A model generated the notes under the pieces. That model was not told the origin of the DNA, ran no database searches, and saw only the letters and a list, made by a program, of their open reading frames with translations. The position numbers and the translations under genes are program-made. Of a stretch of 64,000 nucleotides of DNA, positions 38,530 through 48,600 are shown piece after piece. Position 1 is the first letter of the stretch. The number at the start of each line of letters is the position of its first letter. The stretch is from contig NZ_CP035704.1 of the NCBI RefSeq assembly GCF_004168365.1, positions 3,534,001-3,598,000 on the forward strand, in the 5' to 3' direction. This DNA comes from Pseudolysobacter antarcticus. GTDB taxonomy: Bacteria > Pseudomonadota > Gammaproteobacteria > Xanthomonadales > Rhodanobacteraceae.

Positions 38530-40428
38530 TCAGACCGCGTTGCGCAACCCCGCCTGTGCAGGTGCGAATTGCGGCCAGCGTTTGAGGATGGCGCTAAGGA
38601 TGCCGGCAACATCCAGCCCGGCTTCGCTGAGCAATTGCTCGCGGCTGGCGTGTTCGAGATAACTGTCGGCCAACCCGAGATGCAACACCGGCGTGTTGAT
38701 GCCGTGCGCGGCGAGCAATTCGCTGACGCTGCTGCCGGCGCCACCGGCAATCGCGTTGTCTTCGAGCGTGACTAATGCGCTATGCGAACGCGCGAGTTCG
38801 AGCAGCAGAGTTTCGTCCAGCGGTTTGACAAACCGCATGTTGACGACGGTCGCGTCGAGTTCCGCCGCGATGATTTCCGCGGGCGCGAGCAACGGCCCGA
38901 AGGCAAGCAACGCGATGCCGTTGCCACTGCGACGCAACTCGGCCCTGCCGATTTCCAAAGTAGCGAGGTCTGGCGTGATCGCCACGCCGGGGCCGTTGCC
39001 GCGCGGATAACGCACCGCCGCCGGGCCGTCGAACAGAAAACCGGTGCTTAGCATCTGCCGGCATTCGTTTTCGTCCGACGGCGCCATCACCAGCATGTTC
39101 GGAATACAGCGCAGGTAACTCAGATCAAAACTGCCGGCGTGCGTGGCGCCATCCGGGCCGACGATGCCAGCGCGATCGATCGCGAACAACACATCAAGAT
39201 TCTGCAGCGCGACGTCATGAATCAGTTGATCGTAGGCGCGTTGCAGGAAAGTGGAATAAATCGCGACGACCGGCTTCGCACCTTCGCAGGCCATGCCGGC
39301 GGCAAGCGTGACCGCATGTTGTTCGGCGATCGTGACATCGAAATAGCGCTCGGCATATTCCTTGGAAAAACGCACGAGGCCGGAACCTTCGCGCATCGCC
39401 GGCGTGACCGCAAGCAGGCGCGAATCGGCCTTGGCCATGTCGCACAACCAGTCGCCGAAAACCTGCGTGTAGGTGAGTTTTCCGCTACCGGGTTTCTTGA
39501 TGATGCCGAGTTTCGGATCGAACGGGCCGACCGCGTGGTATTCGATCTGATCGGCCTCGGCGCGCTCATAACCTTTGCCTTTCGTGGTCATGATGTGCAG
39601 CAACTGCGGGCCTTTCAGCTCCTTCAAAGTGCGCAATGTCGACAGCAGCATCGGCAGATCGTGGCCGTTGATCGGACCGGTGTAATGGAAACCGAGTTCT
39701 TCGAACAAAGTGCTCGGCACGAACATGCCCTTGGCGTGTTCTTCCCAGCGCTTGAGGAAACGATACATGAACGAACCGCGCTTGATCATCTGCTTGCCGC
39801 GTTCGCGCCAGCGATTCAAGGTGCGACTCGCAAGCAGGCGCGCGAGCATCTTGGTCAGCGCGCCAACATTCTCCGAAATCGACATCTGGTTGTCGTTGAG
39901 AATCACGAGGATATCCGGCTCGACATCACCACCGTGATTCAGCGCTTCAAACGCCATGCCGCCGGTCAGGCCGCCATCGCCGATGACAGCGACGACCTTG
40001 CGATTGTCGCCTTTGCGTTGCGCCGCGATGGCCATGCCGAGCGCGGCGGAAATCGAGGTCGACGAATGACCGACGCCAAAGGTATCGAACGCGCTTTCGT
40101 CGCGCTTGGGGAAAGGTGCAATGCCATCTTTCTGCTTGACCGTGGCGATGCGATCGCGCCGGCCGGTCAAAATCTTGTGCGGATAGGTTTGATGGCCGAC
40201 ATCCCACACCAGCCGATCGTCCGGCGTGTTGTACATGTAGTGCAAGGCGACGGTCAGTTCGATGCAACCGAGACCGGCGCCAAAATGGCCGCCGCTTTGT
40301 GCAACCGATTCGATCAGGTAATCGCGCAACTCGGCGGCGACGGCGGTCAATTCGGTTTCCGGCAGCTCGCGCAAATTGGCTGGGCTGTCGATGCGCGCGA
40401 GGCGCGGATAGCGTTGCTGGTCGATCAT
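38530..40428 (-). CDS. dxs: 1-deoxy-D-xylulose-5-phosphate synthase
   Basis: Dxs condenses pyruvate and glyceraldehyde 3-phosphate, with thiamine diphosphate, to start the MEP isoprenoid pathway. The 632-residue length is normal. Visible features are [17 protein letters not shown], the [13 protein letters not shown] segment, the ThDP-binding [15 protein letters not shown] with its distal NDNQMSIS, and the second-domain [20 protein letters not shown]. The C-terminal transketolase-like domain is complete. It stands alone between the M4 protease gene and the OmpA pseudogene, and other MEP genes (ispE beside the TPR lipoprotein is common in relatives) are not in this window. Confidence 0.97.
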   Translation of the reverse strand: MIDQQRYPRLARIDSPANLRELPETELTAVAAELRDYLIESVAQSGGHFGAGLGCIELTVALHYMYNTPDDRLVWDVGHQTYPHKILTGRRDRIATVKQKDGIAPFPKRDESAFDTFGVGHSSTSISAALGMAIAAQRKGDNRKVVAVIGDGGLTGGMAFEALNHGGDVEPDILVILNDNQMSISENVGALTKMLARLLASRTLNRWRERGKQMIKRGSFMYRFLKRWEEHAKGMFVPSTLFEELGFHYTGPINGHDLPMLLSTLRTLKELKGPQLLHIMTTKGKGYERAEADQIEYHAVGPFDPKLGIIKKPGSGKLTYTQVFGDWLCDMAKADSRLLAVTPAMREGSGLVRFSKEYAERYFDVTIAEQHAVTLAAGMACEGAKPVVAIYSTFLQRAYDQLIHDVALQNLDVLFAIDRAGIVGPDGATHAGSFDLSYLRCIPNMLVMAPSDENECRQMLSTGFLFDGPAAVRYPRGNGPGVAITPDLATLEIGRAELRRSGNGIALLAFGPLLAPAEIIAAELDATVVNMRFVKPLDETLLLELARSHSALVTLEDNAIAGGAGSSVSELLAAHGINTPVLHLGLADSYLEHASREQLLSEAGLDVAGILSAILKRWPQFAPAQAGLRNAV

Positions 40429-40719
40429 CGCGAATTCAAAGGCTTATCAAGCTGCGTATTGTCGGCTAGCACGGCGGGTACGGCAAGGTCACAACGGCCA
40501 CGCAGCAGGCCGGAAGCTGCGTATTTGCGGACAAAACAGCCTGCCGATGCACTGACATCGAGGCTTGGGTCTATTCATGCGAGACGAAAAACCGTGAACC
40601 AGTTCCGGCTTGATTGAGACTTGCAACGCGTCACGACGCGCGCTGCATTTGCATAATGCCCCGCCGACCTTCTTCCATCCGAGCTTCGGCCCGAGCTTCT
40701 CGCCCACAGGAATCCATCA

Positions 40720-41793
40720 ATGCATCGTTTGCTCTGGAATCTGCTATTTGCCTTATCTGCCTTCACCACGGCGAACGCGTTTGCCGAATCGCGGGATTGT
40801 CCGCCGGTGGGACATTTGCCGAATTATGTCGCCGAAGAAGCACCGACCTTGCGCGACTATCAAAGCGATTCGTTCGACATCAATACCCCGGCGGATGCGG
40901 AGGCGATTACCGTCGCGGGACGTTATTGCCACACGTATTACAAACTTCCGGATGGCGCGACGCCGATGTCGCCGCTGGAAGTCCACAGCAATTACCGCGC
41001 CCAGTTCGCCAAACTCGGCGCGCAAAGTCTGTACCTCGGCAACGCCTACACCTACGTCAAGCTGAATCAGGACTGCAAGGAATTCTGGATCAAGGTATAC
41101 GGCGGCGACGGCGCCATCGAAGTGACCGTGATCGAAAAACAGGCGCCGAAACAGACGCTGTTGCCGCCGAGCGGCAAGGACTATCGCCTGCTCGGTCACC
41201 TGCTGAATTACATCGCGGGCGAGCCGAAAACGCGTAATTTCGACCAGACCGAATTCACCTCCGACACCGCCAGCGGCGAGAGCACCATCACCGTCGCCGG
41301 CAGGACGTTTTCGCTCGGCTACGCGCTCAAGGATGGCGCGCCAGCCTTCAGCGACTTGGAAATCCAGACCAACTATCGCAACCGACTCAAGGAGCTCGGC
41401 GCGCTGATCACTCACACCGAACCGCGCTACACGTACGCGAATCTTGAATAGAACGGCAAGAACATCTCGGTCAGCGTGTACAGCAGCGAAGGCTCCGTCG
41501 AAATCAATGTGGTCGAGGAAAAACCGTTCCAGGCGTCGATCGAACCACCGCAGCAAGATGCGCTCAAGGCGGCACTGGACAAGGACGGCCACATTGCGCT
41601 GTATATCAATTTCGATTTCGCCAAGGCCACACTGAAATCGGATGCACAGCCCGTAGTCGAGATTGTCGTCAAATCGGGGGTCGCCGCGGATCGATTGAAG
41701 TCAGCCGGCTACGGCGCCAGCAAACCGACCGCCGACAATGCCAGCAGCGAAGGTCGCGCCAAAAATCGTCGCGTCGAACTGGTCAAACTGTAA
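40720..41793 (+). pseudogene. OmpA-family protein interrupted by an amber codon and an in-frame deletion
   Basis: The frame is open from a signal peptide (MHRLLWNLLFALSAFTTANA) to a TAG at 41449-41451 and then continues in the same frame to 41793. The N-terminal 250 residues hold two tandem copies of one domain (GHLPNYVAEE... and GHLLNYIAGE...). Aligned with copy 1, the TAG takes the place of a Gln (LNQDCK against LE-stop-NGK), suggesting a CAG to TAG change. The C-terminal OmpA domain (INFDFAKATLKSDAQPVVEIV... RLKSAGYGASKPTADNA, NRRVELV) lacks about 40 residues, including the peptidoglycan-binding GHTDN region. It is best read as a decayed OmpA-like gene. Confidence 0.85.
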
Positions 41794-41955
41794 ATGTAGC
41801 GTGAGCGCCGACTGGCTCTTTTAGCAAACGCTGCACAGCTATCAAACGATTGCCCCGCGGGCGCGGGTTCAGGCCACTACTGGAACGCCACGTTGCGTCA
41901 TTTCCGGAGTGTCTGGCTCGCGCCTGTATTTTCTGGCGATATCGCGATCGGGCGT

Positions 41956-42549
41956 TTATGCGACGCGTTTGTTCTTCGGCAAATGGCTGACCAGAAATTC
42001 CATCTGATCGGCAAGAATATTGCGGTTCGATAAAATAAGATGCTCTACCCAGCTCGGCCGATATGGCACCGCCAGCAATGGCATGGCCGCTTGTTGCGGC
42101 GTGCGATTGCCCTTGCGTACATTGCAATGCAGGCAGGCACTGACGACGTTCTCCCACAAATCCAGGCCACCTTTCGACAGCGGCAATACATGATCGCGGG
42201 TCAGTTCGCCGCGATGGAACAAGTCACCGCAATACAGACATAACATGCGATCACGCGCGAACAGCGCGGCATTCGTCAAACCCGGCGACGGATCGATCGC
42301 CGCACCGCGTGCGTGGCCGCGACTGGCAACAATCGGATGCAGGTCGATCAGGCTTTGTTCGCCGCTCATACGGCTCAGGCCACCATGGATGGTCAGGCAC
42401 GGATCGCCGAGGGTCCATGCGACCGCGCCACGAACGTAAAGACAAACAGCATCCTGCCAACTGATCCAGTCGAGAATACGCCCGCTCGAATCCAGCGACA
42501 GAACTCGCGTGGTGTGGATATCGCTCCGGGTGCGCACTTGCGTCAGCAT
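41956..42549 (-). CDS. HNH endonuclease family protein
   Basis: The 197-residue protein has a zinc-containing HNH module: CLYC at 104-107, the DH of ELTRDHVLPLSKGG at 119-120, the NVV with Asn134, and the second CLHC at 139-142. Residues 1-95 form a less conserved N-terminal domain (LSLDSSGRILDWISWQDAV). Chromosomal HNH proteins of this type are widespread in Proteobacteria, and many are not tied to restriction systems. There is no methyltransferase or other defence gene nearby. The ATG at 42549 is a plausible start. It is divergent from nothing; a GNAT gene lies upstream in the same direction. Confidence 0.9.
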   Translation of the reverse strand: MLTQVRTRSDIHTTRVLSLDSSGRILDWISWQDAVCLYVRGAVAWTLGDPCLTIHGGLSRMSGEQSLIDLHPIVASRGHARGAAIDPSPGLTNAALFARDRMLCLYCGDLFHRGELTRDHVLPLSKGGLDLWENVVSACLHCNVRKGNRTPQQAAMPLLAVPYRPSWVEHLILSNRNILADQMEFLVSHLPKNKRVA

Positions 42550-42715
42550 TCATCCTCCCCGCATTGCGACGGGATGAAATCCGCCGCCAAACCGTGAACC
42601 ATCTGAATACAGCAACCACTGAAAACCAGCATAGCCGAAATTACACGGCGTTTGTGAATCCTGCATGGCAGCGCGCCACGGATCGCAAACCCGAGTTCCG
42701 CACGGCAAGAATTTT

Positions 42716-43204
42716 TCAGCGATGCTTCGGCGGAGTGACTTTGGCCATGCGTATCAGATCAGCGCCAAATCCGCAGCTTTCGTAAAGTGCGCGCGCACGC
42801 GTATTACCCGGAAATGCTGAAAGCGTAATCAGGCGGCAATCGTGTTGCTGCGCCCAGCTATCGGTGAACGCGAGCATCGCGCGACCGATGCCTTTGCCAT
42901 CACCGCCCTCGGGCACCGCGATATCCGAGATATGGCAGTTCCAGTGCTGGGTAAAAAAATCCAGGGTCTTTTGCAGATGCAAGAATCCGACCAGTTCGCC
43001 GTCATCGTTTTCGGCGACGAACAAGAACGATCCTGCGGGTTGCTCGGAAAGATGTCGTGCGATATCGCGATAGATGCCGTTGACGCAATCGCGCTTGCTG
43101 CGCCACGGTGGCAGATCGAATTCGACGAACCGTTCGACCAGACTCAGGATAAACGCATCGTCATCCGCCTGCGCCAGACGCACATGAATTTCGTTATCGC
43201 TCAT
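42716..43204 (-). CDS. GNAT-family N-acetyltransferase
   Basis: The 162-residue protein has the GNAT pattern: a variable N-terminal strand (EIHVRLAQADDDAFILSLVE), the central VFAENDDGELVGFLHLQK segment, SDIAVPEGGDGKGIGRAML with the acetyl-CoA loop (GxGxxGRA), and LSAFPGNTRARALYESCGF. The acceptor is unknown. It runs leftward, 166 bases upstream of the HNH gene and about 100 bases downstream of the acyl-CoA dehydrogenase. Confidence 0.9.
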   Translation of the reverse strand: MSDNEIHVRLAQADDDAFILSLVERFVEFDLPPWRSKRDCVNGIYRDIARHLSEQPAGSFLFVAENDDGELVGFLHLQKTLDFFTQHWNCHISDIAVPEGGDGKGIGRAMLAFTDSWAQQHDCRLITLSAFPGNTRARALYESCGFGADLIRMAKVTPPKHR

Positions 43205-43312
43205 GCTTCACTCTGGATGGATCCAACGGAAGTGGTGTCGAATTTTCGTTACACCGTTGCGTCGAATAGTTCCGGCGCAACGGCACTCAGTCAAGCCAAT
43301 ATTGCCTGATTT

Positions 43313-45103
43313 TTACGCCACCGAGAACTGTTCTTCCGGTATGTCCATGAGACTTGCGCTGCCGGCACGTATCATCGCCACATGACTCAAGGTACGCGGC
43401 AGGATGCGCGCATAATAAAACCGTGCGGTGTGCAATTTGGCTTGCTTGAAATCATCGCCGTGTTTTGAATTCTGCGCTGCGACAACGATCCGCGCCCAAT
43501 AATAAGCCAGCGTGATGTAGCCGGAGTAGTACAAATAATCGACTGCGGCGGCGCCGATTTCCTCGGGATTTTTCACCGCCGACGCGGCGATCTCCTGCGT
43601 CAATGCAGCCCACTCCTGCGCCGCCTTGGCGAGCGGGCCGACAAATTCGGCAACGATTGCATTGCCTGCCTGGGCCTTGCAGAAAGTGCCGACTTCGTCG
43701 AGGAAATGGCGGAAACCAACGCCCTGCAGTGCCATGATCTTGCGTCCGAGCAAATCCAGTGCCTGGATCTGCGTCGTGCCTTCGTAGATCGTGGTGATGC
43801 GCGCATCGCGCACAAACTGCTCCATGCCCCATTCCTGGATATAGCCGTGTCCGCCGAAAATCTGCTGCGCATCAATCGTGCATTCAATCGCCATTTCGGT
43901 CATCAACGCCTTGACGATCGGCGTGAGGAAGGACAGCAATTCCTCGGCGTGTTTTTGCGTCGCCGGATCGGTGCTGCGATCGGCCAGCTCGACTTGGATA
44001 TAAGCGTCATACACCAGAGCGCGACCGGCTTCGGCGAACGCCTTCTGCTTGAGAAGCATGCGCCGGATATCGGGATGCACGATGATCGGATCGGCCGGTT
44101 TGTCGGGGCGTTTTGGCCCGCTCAACGAACGCATCTGCAGACGATCACGCGCGTAGGCGAGCGAGTTCTGGTACGCACGTTCGATCAAGCCTAGCCCCTG
44201 CACACCGACGCCGACACGCGCGGCATTCATCATCGTGAACATGCAGTTGAGGCCCTTGTTCAACGGCCCGATCAGCCAGCCCTGCGCGCCATCGAAATTC
44301 ATCACGCACGTCGCCGAACCCTTGATGCCCATCTTGTGTTCGATCGAACCGCAGGTCGCGGCGTTGCGCTCGCCGACTTTGCCACTTTGGTCGACCTTAA
44401 ACTTCGGCACGATGAAAAGGGAAATTCCCTTGGTGCCGGCGGGCGCGTCCGGCAGGCGCGCGAGCACGAGGTGGATGATGTTGTCGGCCAGGTCATGCTC
44501 ACCGGCGGTGATGAAAATTTTCGTGCCGCTGATGCTGTAGCTGCCGTCGGCCTGCGCTTCGGCCTTGGTCTTGAGCAGACCGAGATCGGTGCCGCAATGC
44601 GGTTCGGTCAGACACATCGTGCCGGTCCAGTTGCCGTGCGTGATCGGCTTGAGGAAAACCTCGCGCTGCCACTCTTCGCCGTGATGGATCAGCGCCGCCG
44701 CCGCACCGTGCGACAGCAAGGTATACGTGCCCCACGCGAGATTCGCCGACTCGATCATTTCCTTGACCGCGCCGCCGATCGATTCGGGCAGATGCTGGCC
44801 GCCATATTGTTCCGGCAGATTGATGCCCGGCCAGCCGCCTTCGACCCATTGCGCGTACGCCTGCTTGAAACCTTTCGGCGTGGTGACGACGGTATTGTCC
44901 CAATGGCAGCCTTCCTGGTCGCCCGATTTGTTCAACGGTGCGAGTACCTGACCGGTGAACTTGGCCGCTTCATCGAGCACGGCATCGATGATTTCGCGCG
45001 GCGCGTTTTCGCCGCCCGGCAACGTCGCGTAGATCGTCTCGACATCGAGCACGTCGTAAAGCACAAAACGGATATCGGTCAACGGGGCGTCGTACTTGCT
45101 CAT
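43313..45103 (-). CDS. Acyl-CoA dehydrogenase (DmdC/AcdA-like, long form)
   Basis: This 596-residue flavoprotein has the N-terminal DUF/helical extension typical of the long acyl-CoA dehydrogenases (YDAPLTDIRFVLYDVLDV), the FAD/substrate segments MCLTEPHCGTDLGLLKTKAE and YSISGTKIFITAGEHDLADN, and the C-terminal GGHGYIQEWGMEQFVRDARI with a catalytic-region Glu. A C-terminal helical extension of about 120 residues completes it. Relatives include 3-methylmercaptopropionyl-CoA and long-chain acyl-CoA dehydrogenases; the natural substrate cannot be set. It is followed by the GNAT and HNH genes and preceded by the LEA-type lipoprotein. Confidence 0.93.
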   Translation of the reverse strand: MSKYDAPLTDIRFVLYDVLDVETIYATLPGGENAPREIIDAVLDEAAKFTGQVLAPLNKSGDQEGCHWDNTVVTTPKGFKQAYAQWVEGGWPGINLPEQYGGQHLPESIGGAVKEMIESANLAWGTYTLLSHGAAAALIHHGEEWQREVFLKPITHGNWTGTMCLTEPHCGTDLGLLKTKAEAQADGSYSISGTKIFITAGEHDLADNIIHLVLARLPDAPAGTKGISLFIVPKFKVDQSGKVGERNAATCGSIEHKMGIKGSATCVMNFDGAQGWLIGPLNKGLNCMFTMMNAARVGVGVQGLGLIERAYQNSLAYARDRLQMRSLSGPKRPDKPADPIIVHPDIRRMLLKQKAFAEAGRALVYDAYIQVELADRSTDPATQKHAEELLSFLTPIVKALMTEMAIECTIDAQQIFGGHGYIQEWGMEQFVRDARITTIYEGTTQIQALDLLGRKIMALQGVGFRHFLDEVGTFCKAQAGNAIVAEFVGPLAKAAQEWAALTQEIAASAVKNPEEIGAAAVDYLYYSGYITLAYYWARIVVAAQNSKHGDDFKQAKLHTARFYYARILPRTLSHVAMIRAGSASLMDIPEEQFSVA

Positions 45104-45130
45104 GAGCAGTCCTGCGATGTGGGTTTATTT

Positions 45131-45601
45131 TTAACGATAGACGTCGGTCAGGCCGGGCACCGGCGACAGACGGCTCTTATGCTCGAACGGAAATTCGCGA
45201 TTTTCCTTTTCCGTGTTCAGGCCGATGCTGCCCTTGAGCTCGTACTGCACACCACCGGGATTAGCCTTGCCGCGCGCGCGCAACGCGGCGCTGATTTCCG
45301 GCGCGGGTGCGATCGTGGTCTCGACCATGTCGCCGTTCTCGGCGGCGATCACGATATCGGCGTTGAAGGAAAAATCGCCCGCGGAAATTTCGCCGAGATC
45401 GATATGCAATTTGGTCGTGCCGTAATGCACGCTTTGCGAACTGAAATTCTCGATGCGCAATGCGAGTTTCCAACGCCCATCCGGCAATATCGTCACCTGC
45501 TGCAGGCTCGCGCCCGGCGCCACGAGCGGTCGCACCGCTGCACAACTCGCCAGCAACACAAGCACAGTCAAGCCAAGCAGAAAACGCGCGCTGATTTTCA
45601 T
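45131..45601 (-). CDS. LEA-type (late embryogenesis abundant, group 2) lipoprotein
   Basis: The 156-residue protein has a lipoprotein signal peptide with lipobox LLASC and continues with the LEA14 beta-sandwich pattern: VTILPDGRWKLALRIENFSSQSVHY, TTKLHIDLGEISAG, and ETTIAPAPEISAALRARGK. LEA_2 proteins in bacteria are linked to stress or water loss, though function is not established. It is downstream of the NdvB-type gene and upstream of the acyl-CoA dehydrogenase, all leftward. Confidence 0.88.
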   Translation of the reverse strand: MKISARFLLGLTVLVLLASCAAVRPLVAPGASLQQVTILPDGRWKLALRIENFSSQSVHYGTTKLHIDLGEISAGDFSFNADIVIAAENGDMVETTIAPAPEISAALRARGKANPGGVQYELKGSIGLNTEKENREFPFEHKSRLSPVPGLTDVYR

Positions 45602-45687
45602 AAAAACTCAAACGGTCGTATGAATACGGATGCGTACATTACCCAATTCCCGATGACAGAGAAAGTATCGCCGCAACATGGCGGCGC

Positions 45688-48600
45688 TCAGCTCGCAGAG
45701 CGCGCCACATAAACCTGCACCGCGTGTTCGAGGCCATCATCGAGCAACGGCACGCTGGCATCGGTTTGCATTACGCCATCCAGGCTCACGCCGCCGGCCT
45801 GCATCGGTGCGACACGATTTACCGCGATCACATACCGCGTGCTGGCATGGGTGTAATGCAAGGTGAATTCCTGCCAGTCGTCGCGTAGATGCGGGCGCAA
45901 ATGCAATCGCCCGCCGTCGATGCGCAGGCCGAGAAGTGATTCCAGAATCAGCCGATACAACCAGCCCGCCGAACCCGTATACCAAGTCCAACCGCCGCGA
46001 CCGCCGTGCGGTTCGCGCGCGTAGACATCCGCTGCGACGACATACGGTTCGACCTTGTACACATCCACCTGCGCTGCGGTCAGCGCGTGGTTGATCGGAT
46101 TGATCATGTCGAACAATTCCCACGCGCGCGCGCTGTCGCCGAGCTCGGCAAATGCCATCGTCGCCCACACCGCGGCATGGGTGTATTGGCCACCGTTTTC
46201 GCGCACACCCGGAACATAACCGCGGATGTATCCGGGATCCATCTTGCCGGTGTCGAACGGTGGATCGAGCAACTGGATCAGTTGCAGATCCTTGCGCACG
46301 AGATGCGTATACAAGGATTGCATCGCTTGGGCGCGGCGTTCGGCGCTGCCCGCACCGGACAAAACCGACCAGCTCTGCGCGATCGAATCGATGCGGCATT
46401 CGTCGTTGGCCGACGAACCGAGTGCGGCGCCGTCATCGAAATACGCACGGCGATACCATTCGCCGTCCCACGCATGTTGTTCGAGGTTTTCGCGCAGCTT
46501 GGCCGATGCATCGATGCAACGTTTAGCAAAAGTTTCATCATTGCGCCGACGCGAGACCTGCGGAAAATGATCGAGGATCTGATACAGGAAAAAACCGAGC
46601 CAGACGCTTTCACCCTTGCCGTTGAAACCGACCAGATTCATGCCATCGTTCCAGTCGCCGGTGCCCATCAGCGGCAAACCGTGTTCACCCAGACGCAAGC
46701 CGTGCTCGATCGCGCGAACGCAATGCGTATACAAATCCGCGGTCTGTGCACTCGGTATCGGCAAGTCGTAATGCGAATCCTCGTTCGCATTCACCGGCCG
46801 GCCTTCGATGAATCCGATCACTTCGTCCAGCACCGCGTAATCGCCGGTCGCCTGCACATAACGCAATGTCGCCAGCGGCAACCACAGGTAGTCATCCGAG
46901 CAACGTGTGCGCACGCCACGGCCCGCCGGCGGATGCCACCAATGCTGCACATCGCCTTCGGGAAACTGGCGTGACGCGGCGAGCACAATCTGCGCACGCA
47001 GCAACTGCGGTGCGGCATGCACGAGCGCCATCGCGTCCTGCAACTGGTCGCGGAATCCGAACGCACCACCCGACTGGTAATAACCACTGCGCGCCCACAA
47101 CCGGCACGCCATCACCTGATACACGAGCCAGCCGTTGGTCAGCGCGTTTAGCGCGATATCCGGTGTATTGATCTGCACCGTGCCGAGCGTTTCCTGCCAA
47201 TATTTCTCAACCGTTTCGAGCGCATCGAGCGCGGCGGCGGGCTTGCGAAAACGCCGCACGACTTCACGCGCTTCTTGCGCGTTGCGACCCACGCCGAGGC
47301 GGAAAACCACTTCGATCTCGTCATCGATACCAAGCTCGAATACGGTCTGGATCGCGGCGCACGGATCGAGCCCGGCGCCGGTCTTGCCGGAAAGGCGCAA
47401 GCGACGCATCGCCGCCGGACTGCGCAAACTGCCGTTGCGACCGATGAACTCCGCACGGTCGCACGTGAGCGTGCGTGTGGAATCGTCGACATCGAAAAAC
47501 GCCACGCGATCGGCGAATTCCATGTTGTAGGCATTGCGCGCGAACAACGCGCCGGTCTCGGTATCGATTTCGCTGAATACATGCATCGCCGAGCGCGCAC
47601 GCAAATCCGCGAGCACCCATTCGACATAACCCGTGGCCGACAAACGCCGCGCGTAACCGCTCTGGTTGTGCAGACGCAGGCGCAGGAATTTTATCGGCGC
47701 ATCGTGCGCGACATACACGCACAACTCGCTCTGGATGCCCTGCTCGACATGTTCGAAAATGCTGTAGCCGAAACCGTGCCGCGTGATGTAGTTCGACACG
47801 CCACAACTCGGCAGCGGCGTCGGTGACCAGAAATGTCCACTGTCCTCGTCGCGCAGATAAACCGCCTCGCCAGCGCTGTCGCTGACCGGATCGTTCTGCC
47901 ACGGCGTGAGCCGGAATTCATGCGCGTTTTCGCTCCAGGTATACGACTGCCCGCTTTCGGAAATCACGCAACCGAATTGCGGATTCGCGAGCACGTTGAC
48001 CCACGGCAACGGCGTGCGCTGCGCTTGCGTCGTGACGATGACGTACTCGCGCCCGTCCGCAGAAAATCCGCCGCTGCCGTTTTCCAGCAACAGATCGTCG
48101 CGGCGCAATTGCTGCAGCGGCGTGCCGTCGATACGCGCCAGAGTATTGGCCTTGAAGCGCGGCATGCGCGCCTCGATCGAGCCGCGTTGATTGATCTGCT
48201 CGGCGAGAGTTCCGACATCGTCGCGGATGATCACGCGCGCGACCGATTGCAGAAGAATGCGATCCTCGCTCGCGATCTGGTCGGCGTGGCGCACGAAAAT
48301 TCCGCCGGGTTTGTCGATCACGCTCGCACCGACGCCGGCGGCGATCATGCCGACGATATGATCCTGCAGCGACTGCCGATATCCGGCCTGCTCTTCGTTC
48401 CAGATCACCAGATCGACCGCCAGACCTTTCAGGCGCCAATACGTATGCGCCTGCACCATCTGCCGGATCAGATCGATATTGCCGATGTCGTGAATCTGCA
48501 CGAGCACGATCGGCAGATCGCCGGAAATCGCATAACCCCACAAGCCCGACTGGCCGCGCCGATTGCTCGCGATGATGCTCGCATCCGCGCGCAGCGAGGC

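Noticed and set aside
39139-40617. 492-codon rightward frame opposite dxs
   Set aside because: Antisense to dxs, which has all ThDP motifs; low-complexity Arg/His/Ala composition.
44336-45712. 458-codon rightward frame opposite the acyl-CoA dehydrogenase and LEA genes
   Set aside because: Antisense to two good genes and with the same composition bias.
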